This document shows, in pieces, positions 10,101 to 22,100 of a DNA stretch of 51,286 nt; position 1 is the stretch's first letter, and every line of letters starts with the position of its first letter. This DNA comes from Echinococcus granulosus (Eukaryota > Platyhelminthes > Cestoda > Cyclophyllidea > Taeniidae): assembly GCF_000524195.1 (NCBI RefSeq), contig NW_020170518.1, positions 150,712 to 201,997 on the forward strand, read 5' to 3'. A program made the translations under genes and the position numbers. The notes under the pieces are model-generated. The model made no database searches, had not been told where the DNA came from, and worked only from the letters and a program-made list of their open reading frames with translations.

Positions 10101-13100
10101 TAAGCTTCCGCCGATTTCGATTCACATTAAACTGAGCTTGTCAAGCAGACAAACTTAATTCACATCCGTCAAGCACACACAATAGCCGTCTTTTGATACG
10201 AGAGTCAAAAATGAAGGAAAAACGTTCGGAAGCACAATGAAGAATACTGACAGGCCATCAAATCTCGCTAACCAGAAGCGCAACAGGCGCGCCCCACTGA
10301 GATCTGTGAGATAAAATCGTTATGGATGAAGTCGTAGCATGGTCGTCATCTCCGCCTTAAGTTTGACCTCAAGGCATTCGACTACCACCGTAATGGCTGA
10401 CGAAGAGGAGAAGGATAATCAAAACACGGCAAACGGTACCATTCAAAGTCAAAGCATTTGCGCTTGACTATCAAGGCGTCAGGACTTTATGGGTTTGTAA
10501 TGCAACAAACACTAAAATGATAAGTTATTCTCCCGTAAAAACCCATGCATAACGCCACGCGAAAAGATTCTGAATACATCCTCTAGTTATCGCGTTTTCC
10601 ACTGGCGTCACCTATATGTGACATGTATCCATTGTCAGTCCATTACAACTATGCCCACACTAAATTGTACCACGTAACGATTGCTCGAGTCTACAATAAA
10701 TGCAAGAAGTCTTTGTTTTGAAGAGGACTAAATTTACCCAGTTTTTGGTCTGTGTACTAATTGATCAGTTCGGCAGGCAAGTCCTGCTGTAATATCTGAA
10801 CAATGAAGTTGAGTTGTAACGATCACATTTCCCTCTGTTAAAAAACACTACAAACGGCACAAAAATTAAACTGGTTAAATCCAAACTATATGCTACACTC
10901 GAGCGTGCCATTTAGACTAAACTCACAATCTGCCACCTCCTCTCCTCCGGACTATCTCGACGACCACGACTCCTCCTTAGTTCACTCTCCAGCACATTGA
11001 TGTGTCGAATCGCCTCTTCTAACTATTCGCAAAAGAAAAAATTCTTTAGCGATAGCTTAAAAAGTGACATCACTGATAAGCGACTGGAATCTCAGCCTTA
11101 CTCTCGAAGTATTTGCGTTCTCCGCATACTGCAGGCGATCGTGAAGGTCGTACAACTCACTTTGGAGTTTGTACAGTAATTGAACATCCAATGGTGTGTT
11201 GTCAGGCAACATTTCCATCGACTTTCCACGGTGTTTGAGATATCCTGTGGAGGCTCTATGAAGACTTCTCCGAATATCAACTGCCGATGCAGCTCCACGA
11301 ATGCAAGCGTGGAACCTCTTGGTCGGAGTTTTGTTCTCACGATGTTGTGCTAATAGGGGAAGAAGTCGATGACAACTTCACCATTGAATAAGGAAATTAT
11401 TTAAAAATATTTGATATGATTTCTCACTCTGTTCATACTCAGACGTGATCGAGCCCTCTGTGTGGTCACTTGGGTTCCAGGAGCAGGCTAGGTGGCTAAA
11501 TTGTTCCTGTCGGAAGGATGGAGGTTTATTAGTTCGACGTTTTGCTGAAATGACGGGTCGTGATTGGCCATTGTGGGGCTCAGAAAAGGTCGATGCGAAA
11601 TCAACATCATCGGAGGTCTTCTGTCTCGCGGCATCGTCAGAACCAGTCTGGGCAGAATAAAGTTATTTCCCATTAAAAACCACCTTTTTATTAGTCTGAT
11701 AAAAATGAATTTGCTTCAACAACGCCAGAAAGTCCTAAACAGTTTGACTTGTGGCTGTTAAGTTGGGCGGCTAGTAGTAGGTGAGTCAGTGATGTTAACT
11801 CTACTTTCGACATAGAAAAGGGCGTGACTATTGTGGGAAAGGCGGTAGGGCTAATCTAAATATTCACGTGGAATAGCTCATGAATCCAGGCGTGCTATTT
11901 CTATTTCACCTCCTACTACAAATCCCAAGACCTCAAGATAGTCAATCTCCGACCTGACTTCACATTGGAGTGTCCAGGGCTGGACAGATGTCTTCCAAAT
12001 TTGCGCAATATCTCTTGCGAAGCGTGATTCACCCACGCAGTGGGTCTGTTACTTTTTTACAGGAACGCCCTCTTCTCTGTCGTCATAGCAACAAAAATAT
12101 CACAAGCGGGAGGTAACATCGAGCAAGCACACATCCAGATACACACATTAGCTGCTGAATCACGTCTGGGCCATATGCGAGACTCTAAACCAAATAAATT
12201 GACGTCTGATTAAAATATAGAATTCTTTCCTGTTCTTCCAAACTTCATGGAAGCAGAAATAATGCTTCACTAGTGATGAAGCATCACAAAAAGGATGTGA
12301 CAAGTTTTTTGTTTTAAAAAATCAACCCATGGGTATAATGCCTACCCGACCCGTCTAGAAGCCGCTGATAACACTTTAGCTCCCAAAATTCCTTTAACCA
12401 CTTAGATAACGTGCTACATGGACAACAGATTATGAAGCTCATAAATCCTGAGGTTAAGAAATCGAACCCAAACTTGGAATCTACCGGCGGGAGTGAAATC
12501 GGTTCAAATATAAATGCACGGATTGGGGTAAATTCAGCTTAAACCTCAAGCATGGTACAAATCATTTCATGTCTTCTAATTCGGAAAAATAAATATTAAA
12601 TAAATGACCTAAATGAAGCGTCACCAGGCTTTCATTATAATTGAGTAAAAGGAGCCAAAATTTTGTAGTTTAAAACTTACAGACTCGTACCGAGAAATGT
12701 TCGGTCGTTTTTTTATAAAAAACACAAAAATTTCCACCTTTCTACAATCGCAGTTAATCATCCTAATGTGATACCACTTTAAAAGGAAAAAACGTCATTG
12801 TCCTTTTAAATCTATCGAGCCTCGCACTTGCGTTTAACATTGGAAGAAGGTTTATACCGACCCATTTTGAATTGCACAAAGTACAAAAAATTAATTTTTT
12901 CAAATTACTCGACAGTACTCACCATGTCAAAGTGCGTGAGCGAATCAAATGAAGGTGACAGTAGTCCATTTGGGCGTCGAGTGAACTAACTAGCCCCGTG
13001 GAATCTGGTGGCACTACTTATTGCATGGAGCAGGACAGACAGGCAGACGAGCAAGTGCGTGTGCGTGCACACCGTGAACGCACTCGCCTGTCTGTCCCAC

Positions 13101-16100
13101 TAAAGCATTCGCGTACGCACGCAAGCATAAACCCACCCCGATTATCGACCAGGCTAATTGGGATAAATTAGAATATTTAGGCCAGTTGGAGTACAGGGGA
13201 AGCGAATTCGTATTATTATTGGACAATGCGATAATAGTAACACTTCTGGCAGGAGTCGTGCCTTTCACGCGAGAAGTGGGACCAAGTCTCGCCGGCCGAC
13301 ACACCAGTGGACCGAAAATCCCATACCACTTTACAGTTAGTGCCCCCGTTCCATAACCATTTTGCACAATATTAGAAAAAAAAAAATAGGCCCACCTCTG
13401 ACGAAGGTCTAGTTCTTTCAGTCGACAGTCCCAAGACCGCGGCTTGAAGACGAGCCAGTTCCTTTTTCATCACCTTAAGATCATCTCCATTCGCCTAGGT
13501 AACAAAACACCACTCAACCGGGCCTTAAAATGAAGGGAGCTACCGGTTTTTATTTTTAATCTAAGGGTAAAAACTACCAACCTGCATTTTGACGTTAATA
13601 CTTTCATTGGAATGTTGAGTGGGGGGCTTGCCCAATCGCTGTCTCGTCCTCTCCTGCCATTGGCGATGAATCATCTCCACGGCTGGGGAGTCCGTTTGAC
13701 AACGGGAAGGGTTTCGAAGATGGTTCTGGCTGTTGATGGAGGCCTGGGTCGAGCTGTCCCTGCGTTGGGACGGGGTGTGCTCGACATGGGGTGCTGGGAG
13801 AGGGGGAATGAAACCAACTACTTAACGTATTTAAGTAAAGGGGACAAGCAAGTAGGTGCGGAACGCACAATCGGGAAGGGACTCGATACGACCGTCATCC
13901 AGACTACCTTCTTGGATGTCGTTGGAGCAGTGGTTGCCCGCCTCGATGCCGGAATCACACTGAATTCGCACAATAGAACGAGGATTGCATTTCTGCGGAT
14001 GAAAAAATGTCCAGAATTGACACTGCTGTAGTGCGATGATTCCAGCCAGATGACAGTATGACACTGGAATAAATGCTACCTCTACTCAGTTCTGAAAGCC
14101 AGGCTTACTTAGTTCGCAGTCTCAGTAAACGCACCATAGCTTTACTACTCAGTAACTCAACAATGAAAATAAATCTCATCAAATGGAATTGGCTGTTTAA
14201 CATCGTACAGGCGCAGTGATTCAATCAGGTGTTCTTTAGCTTTCAGTCCTTCGACAAAGATTTGTCTTAGAACATTTTACACCGAATTACCTCAATCATG
14301 CATAAAGAATTCCAGTCCTGTGTGTACTTAATAGAAAAAAGAAATGCACGAACCTGATTGCTGAGCGATGAGCGCGACCCGTTATGATTGATGGGTGGGT
14401 CTCGATACCACGAATCCTCGGTAAGCTCCTCTGGCTCCGGAGAGGTGCCAAAGAAAGGCATTGTAACGGTCCCACTGGCGGTAATCCTTCCTTTCAACGT
14501 GGAAGGCGCATGCGGGGAGACCATTTTCAGCGGAGTTGAGGTGAGGGGCATGCCGCGTTCCCGAGGTTCCTCCAATTGCTGCTGCTGCTCCTGATGCTGC
14601 GTCGACGCTTCAGCTGAAGAGGCAAAAGCAGAACAAGGGCAGATGCCAGGACGGCGCAAGCCTTCTTTTCGGACACGTGTACACATCTGATTCGTCAGTT
14701 GTGACTCATCACATGCGGAAATGGCCGCGCTTTGTTTAAATTAGGCGTTTGTGGCCGACTAACCAGCCACCCTGTCCCGTTCCTATTGGTCTGTGCCGCA
14801 GTCACCGATGCCATTGGCCTAAATCTCTTTCTTCATGGTAGAACGAGTGCAAAAGGCGTGGTGCTGGTATGTAAAGAATGGAATATGGCTTCCAGAGCTG
14901 AGAACTCGGAAGAGAAATCGTATGAGAAGTCGCCATTTCGTCCCTTCATTTATGCGTACTATGAATAAGTAGCTGATCCGAAGTTGTCTCTTCTACCGTA
15001 TAGACAGGTGAAAGCTGATTTTTGGAAACAAAACACTGCCTTTGTATGACTTTGAGGGCGTGGAGCTCTTCTACGATTAAGTCAGTGCGATTGATGAAAC
15101 GCTGTGGTGCGTAGAGTCGACTCGGCCGCGGGTAAGGACGTGTGTTGCGATTAGACTTGATATAAGTTTTCTGTGCGGCGGCATTAGTTTTTACTTCAGA
15201 TCGGATTAGAGCATCCCAATTCGACCTGAATGCGAGATGGTTGGAATTCACAATTTCTGGCCAGCTCAGGCGCAGAAGACATCAGAAGCGGGCAATTTAC
15301 AACCCTCACAACCGCAAAAACCGCATCGCAACAAAAAGACGATAATTTTGGTGTGCTTGAACCCTTCTCTAGCACCTTTAACAACTTATGTAGATGAAAA
15401 TGCCCAGTTTAGTTGAGTGGGGTGAACAGGGTGGCTAGTCGCGGTGCTTTGAAGAGGGCTTCCGGGTTCTCAGGCCTACCGCCTCAGTCCCATAGGAATA
15501 GCAAAACAATGAAACAAACAGAATATGCTTATGAGGTCCTGGGGTGAATGCGTGATGACACCGACATGAGGTCAAGTCACATCCATTCGTAATCCACACA
15601 ATCCCATTTTTGTTCCAATCAGTTAGGAACTTTGGCTTAACTCTTCTGAAGACTGTTCTTACTACTTTTCTTCAAACAAAAGGCAACAATACTAATTTGC
15701 ATTCCCCCATCTGATAAAGATAAGTGAGTCCACGGGGGGAAAGCTACCTTTGATTGCCAAATTTAAGGACGCTGAAATACTGAGAGTAGCACATTTCAGT
15801 CCAACTAGCCATAGCGTTTTGAATTGGCAGCCTATTAATTACTTTGTCGCTTTAAAATGCTAAGGCTTACTCGATAAGGGCAGATTCAGAGGTGAATAAA
15901 ACTGAACCATTTAAGGCGAGGACCTCTAGGGTCCGGGAAGCGCGTTACACATTACTGGTGCCTTTCAGTCGAAGGCGGTTCCAGGTGTGGATCGCATGGG
16001 CAAACCCTCATGCAAAAAGACATAATAAAGCAGTTAAGCGGATCAATGCATTTGCAATCCCGAAGGAATATAGAAACACCCCAAAAAGCGACAATGCTGT

Positions 16101-19100
16101 TAGTGGGACCATAAATTGAATTCTTTAAAATTATGAACAGCAGAAGAGCAGATGAATAAAGGGCCAAAAAAGGATTTCAAGTGCTAGAAGACACATGAAT
16201 AAGATGATCAAACTTACCACAACGTTTCATATTAAAGACTTTCGAAAACTGCGAATTCAAATGCACAGAGAGAAGTCGTACAGAATTGCGCAAGCAGATG
16301 GACAGCTAACGACGCAATTACCTGGACCACGAGAGGTCGGCGAGGAACTGGCCAAGCCTTAGTTCATGAAAGTATGCTTCCGGGATTCATTAGTCTTGAA
16401 TATGTCTTTTTGAAGTTAAAAAGAGACAGGCAAGATGTGTAGGAGAGATATGGGTCAGATTTTGCCACCTAATGAGTACTCTTGATCCGTCGATGATCCT
16501 TTGAGTAACAGATGGGTCAAACACATCAACAAGAGATGTTTCATTTTCAATCCTTAGCAAAGAATGACATTCATGACTCAAAACGACGCACAATTTCCAC
16601 TAATTATAAGACAAGAACCCTTTCGTAAGAACTGAACCCTGCTTCCTACTACAAGGACTTATTCTATTAGAAGATTGCCACATTCTTCCACGCTAGTTTC
16701 CAAGTCTCCACCTGTATAATGGCTTTCCGTTTATGGTGTGCCTGTTTATCACTTCAGGAAGGCCTCTGGTCTCTAAAGTCAGCTACGAAGGCCGGCGTGG
16801 CCACCGTTGCTCTCAGTGCCAAAAAAATAAGGGGGCAGCGCAGCAACGACTGATTGAAACTTAGAAGGCATAATATATTAAGGTTAGCTTGAATAAGAGA
16901 CATCTGTAAAAGGAGTAGAAATAAACCTTACTAGTAAAATTCCAAGTGATACATTTCATGCCGAATAATTATAGTGTGCTACTTAAATACCTACAAGTAG
17001 CAGTGTACCAACAAGCAAGTTCGACATGAATAACTTCTACTTTTTGGCAGGAAAAAGCATGCTCTCGATAACTTTAAACATCCGTTTGAGTAATGCAGCA
17101 CAAACCTAACAGATCTTCACAATGAGACTCTTTATTGAACTTAACACCGTGTTACGCCTTCGGGACCATTACTGAGGAGGCGGTGACCACGAAGAAGACA
17201 GATCTTGACATGACGAATTCAAGGATTCTGCAGCTAATCGCAGAAGGATATCGTAACTTTACAAATCACTTAAAATAAGGGACTAGGTACTCAAGACGTA
17301 GGAACAACTCCCACCATGGAGATCGACGATGAGCATGACAATCAATCCACAAGGATTACATTTCTTTCCCAATCGTTTTACAGCAGTAAAGAGGTTTCAA
17401 GTTCCACCTAGCAGCACAGTGTTCCAAACACAGCACTTCCGTACTGGCATGGGTAAGATGACTCGGGTCACTGCATTGATGGCAGTGGCGAGCGATCCAA
17501 ACCAAATCTAAATTTCACGGAGGATGGGTGGCTGAGGGTAAAGAGACTCACCACTTTCAGGTTCTACACAAGTTTCATCCCATTACCGCTGACCTCAAAG
17601 AGAGGTGTACTTTGTTTACCCGAAGGGAACAATGGATATCGTAATCTGATAAGCTCCCTTCTAATGCCGCTTTCGGGTAAACGTTACTGCGAAAGCGAGT
17701 AATAAACAAGGAATGCGCTCTCGGTAGAACATCGTCCAGGCTTTGAGAAAATCGGGAAATGCAATATTCGGAACCACCTCTCTCTAAGAAGAGATTTGCT
17801 ACGGCGGAGAGGAGGATGGACCACGAGGAGGGTCGGGGAGGAGAGGAAGTTCAAAAGAAGGTGGCTATGTAATGGAACGGAGCGTGGGCTGTACTTCTCC
17901 CTGGCAGGATGACCTTTCAACTGTGCCCACAGCCTTCCACCTCCTCCGTGGGTCGAAAATCTTCCCACAAACTGATGCAAGCTATTACGATTTCTGGAGG
18001 GGATTCGGGCAGCTGAAAGCAGCAAGGTATGAAGCATTGCCGTTGCTCCCTGTTTAAGTTACAAAACAACTATTTTTATAGCCCTGCGGAAAAATGTAAA
18101 GGCTAGTGTGCGTGCGTGTGCCAAGAAACAGGAATACCTTCCCCTCCAAAAGAAGCGAAATGTGCGCTTTCATCTCCCTCCCACTCTCTACAGCCTAGAC
18201 AAACATTCTCCGTGGAAATGACTCACGTCCAGTCCGCTTGGTTGTTTGGCCTGACTGACGCACTGTTCAACTGCTCGATGAGTTAGACTGGCACTGTCAA
18301 CCCTCTGCACGATGAACACTTAATTGCATCGTACTTGAAAAGGTGTCGCGAATCAGAATTGCAAAGACAAAACGAAGTCGTTTGTTTATCTTAAAGTTTG
18401 CAATTCACCTTCGTGAACAGTCCAAACGGGTGTCAAGTACGTTCTGCTTGGCATTGTGGAGGGTGGATGACACACCGATAAGCCTTCTGCCAGAGCACAA
18501 GCAAGTCGGCATTGCCACCAAGATTCATTACACCTTCCACCGCCAGACAAACGGGTTTCGGACATTGCGTCCGTGCCAAATGTCACATATTAAGCCTTCA
18601 CAGGTCTTTGCGTCAGCTGTGGCATTGTGTCCACGAGTTCGAGGTGGTTGCCAAGCCCTGTTTTGGCATGACCGCCCCATCTTACACAGCCTGCGCGACG
18701 ACCCTGCAGCAAGCCCCTAATTTGAGCCCTGCCTAGATCACGATGTTTGAAGCTTTGATGCAGGGCCTACCAGCAAGTGCGTCCACAGTACCACGGACTT
18801 GTTAAAGACATTGGAATGGAAATGAATAGAGACCGTCTGAAAGATGTAAGCAGTGATCATTTCAGAAGTCGCATCGAAGTTGATGTGCCTATGGCTCTGT
18901 CTTCAGGGAAGACTCAGGCCAGCGGAAGGCAAACCCGATCCCAAAGGACACTATCCTCATTCCTACCCCTAAATGCTAAAACTTTAACGTGACGGATGAA
19001 GCACATGTGCCGTGAACGGGTAATCTGTGACAACCCCAAAACAGAAGGGTTGAAGATGATGCTCACCTTCGGCACCTACGCCAGTGCGATACTGGCCCTG

Positions 19101-22100
19101 AACTAACCGGAAAAGGTCGCTACAGAGCTTTCTACGGAACTTGTTTGAAGGTGTCAGCTAAATGGACACACGGCACTCCCTACTCCACCACCTCTCCACT
19201 AGCTGAATGGACCCCAGAGGGATAGATAGGACTGGGCAGCATAGAAGCAAGAACAAAGTGGCAAGGAGGAACAGACGCAAAACTTCATCTCCACCAAACC
19301 ATCTTGAGGCCCTTCCTTTGTTAAATAACTCTAGTTTAGGGTTAGCGTTTTTGCCACTCGGAATAGATAATATGAGATAGTCAGCACATCGCCCTTCCCT
19401 CAATACAATTCCTGAACAGGACGGAGCTCTCTAGATCCAGTGGAATTTTCAAGAGGGATCAGCAACGTTACAGTCCGTTATCTCCTCAGGTGCACGCGAA
19501 TTCGGTGGCCGGCCCAGGTGGTACTTTTCTCACAGCACCGACTACATAGCGATGACCGAAGCGGAAGGCTGACCAGGGGAGGCTATACCATACTTGGACT
19601 GCTTGTTTAACTCCTCCTTTTAGATTCTCGGACACCTTATGCCCCGCAGATTGTGCTTTTACTGGGCGGTGTGACTTTCAGGGCATGCTGGTAGCCTCTC
19701 AGTCCTTCACTAAGTCGGCAATACATATGCCGCCCAAGTATTGTGCCTCCTGTCGTCTTTAGGGAAGTCTTAAGGTGTTACAGATATGCCATTTAAAACT
19801 AGTGCCATTAACTTAGATAAAGAATTAAAGTCCTAACAACACTCTCGTGAAGCCATTCTATTGGCTGACCAGGTAGGGAACCAACCAGTACCCTTGTTTA
19901 CTTTTCTGGAAAGGCATTTAAAAGTACAATCTGTCAGGAGCCATAGCCGCGTTTTTAATTAACAGGTGTCATGATCGGAAGTTCGGGAACAATTGTCCCA
20001 GGATTTCACAGTGAGAAAGGGAAATTCTGATTGGCAAGGTCATTTGTTCTCTAGATGTGTCCATGCCGAAATAGAAAGGCATCGCCATGCCTTCAGGAGG
20101 ATGGTGAAATAACGCGGAGAAGAGGATCTTCCACATCGTTCGACGATGAACTACTACTACTACAATGCCTTTTCAACATTCCCTTCACAATGATTGACAG
20201 GTGAAATGAGGTCTGTGCATTCACTCTGCTTTCAGAGAATCCAGACGCACTACTCCCTCCAGTAGTGGACACGTGACCTTTGATATGCACTGAACTTAAC
20301 CTCGTTGAAAATGACCCCTCAAATGTCCTAATAATCTAGAAGTAGCTGGGCCAATTACCCGAGGTCATAGCGGCGACTTTTTAGTAAGATCGGTTGAGGG
20401 CAAAGGACATCAGACTTTACTGAAGGCTAGAGGGAGAGGGGGGGGGGAAGGGGAAGGACTTCACCAGAGGGAACTGGAGCTGGCGCACCATCACTCCCCA
20501 CTACATGGATCGAACTGGAAGGTCGGTCAAAACCTATGATGGCCGTTCTAGACAAAACGGCCCCCGTTCCACCCACAATTATCGGATAAAAAAACTCTCC
20601 GTAAAAACTTAACAATTTTAACACGGCTGAAGTTGAAGCAGTAGCTGATGGAGTAGACAGATACATGAGGGATAAACGAGTGCAATGAAGTAGATGGCCC
20701 ATCTCATTTCAAGTGGCTGACCTAAGAAGGAGACCTTGCTTGGAGGAAGCAAGGTATCCACCCCCCCCCCCTTGCGCGTGGATAGCTGAGAGAGGAGACT
20801 TACAGAAATCCTCGGATGAAGCAGTAGCCTCAGTCGCCTCCTCCTCGGAGCGATCACTGTGAGGGGAGAGTTGCAGCGGGACGGACTAAAAAGTAGAGTT
20901 GACAGTGCTAGCCAATAGTTCAAGGCGGGATTTCTGCCGAACATGGAGCCTTCTTGATGAAGACCGAATGCATTCAACTACTGGTGTTAATGCGTCAGCT
21001 GTGCTACTGTCTACGACTACGATGGTGAAGAGAGAAGTACAACGACTGAAAGCAACAAAGTACAACGCGAGGCAAGTAGTCTCGTGGTTCTGATCGCACC
21101 ACATTTGTCACGAAATTTCTGTCCTGTGTAATCACAATAAAGTTGCTCCAAGACTGACCAATATTGTCTGACCGGGTTCATTGGAAAAGCCCCTGGAGTC
21201 CTGTTCATATTATACTTAAGCAACTAGTTCCTTGGCCTCCTTGCGCGCCTGCTTCCGCACTTCCATGCTTTCTAGATTCCTCGGGAGAAACCCCAGTCTG
21301 GTGACGTATTCTCAGGACTTGTACACTTTGTGAGAACTCGCATCTATGCTGAGGATAATTGAATCTGGAGGTATCTACAGGGGAGCAGCTACTGGAATCG
21401 CATCAACTTACATTGAGTAGAAGAATAACCACTAAGAACAATGCAGTCGACGCTCAAAAGCATACTTTTCACCTAGGTTTTAGCTTATGTTCGTGCTTCT
21501 GGACTCGCATGGCCTACGCCCCATTTAGAGATAATTCCGACACCGCAACGAACAGCGAGGGATGACTAAGCAACTTACTCTGGCTAGAGAGGAGGTAAAA
21601 GGGGAGAAGTCGATGGATTTTGTCCGCCTCGGATCAGTGGGGACATTCACTTGACTCTTTGGTGGAGGAAGGGTGTTTGAGTCAATTGCCACGACACCTG
21701 AGGCCTGGTTGCTCGTGGAAGCACCGGATAGGCGAATGTACCGACACTTGCCTAGATAAGGACTCTCGTCCACCGTGACGTTGCTAGTGTTGCGAGCCTA
21801 GGAAACACCGAAGCCGCTACTTAATTGGGAATTCAGTAGATGGCCACGTGACATGTAATCACCTTTAACTCAACTGACAATACTATTAAAATCCGTTTGC
21901 CTCAGGTGATTGTTTCATGGATCACATTATTTGTAACTGTGACAGCATTGTCAGGTGTTTAAGGACACCCGCTCTAATAGGGAAAAGTGGTCAATCAAAA
22001 ATACACAGACGGACTGCTGCTACTATTCTACATTGTGACGATGAAGGGGAATACAATTTGCGCTGAAAAGCCCCTACAACGCAAGAATTTGTGCAGCAAT

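Larger units (their letters stand above)
14614..20803 (-). other. long centriolin intronic region with decayed repeats, unit A
   Basis: About 6.2 kb with no convincing exon, apart from the two doubtful candidates at 18227-18318 and 16218-16248. It contains the repeat-family member at 19660-19770 and a G10 tract at 20438-20447. The ORF at 14946-15251 (minus) has a mildly protein-like translation, but no donor in the phase needed to join the next exon. Scattered frames at 18343-18992 look like decayed mobile DNA but show no named domain. Confidence 0.5.

Noticed and set aside
13612..14031. 139-codon plus-strand ORF
   Set aside because: It is antisense to two centriolin exons (13582-13793, 13908-14025) whose minus-strand frames join in phase.
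14946..15251. Minus ORF (SNWDALIRSEV...) as a centriolin exon
   Set aside because: The acceptor is reasonable but enters at phase 2, and no donor leaves at phase 1. It cannot be placed between its neighbours, though it may deserve a profile search.
18343..18992. Overlapping plus-strand ORFs as a transposon protein
   Set aside because: No reverse transcriptase, integrase or transposase motif was found. At most these are decayed mobile DNA.
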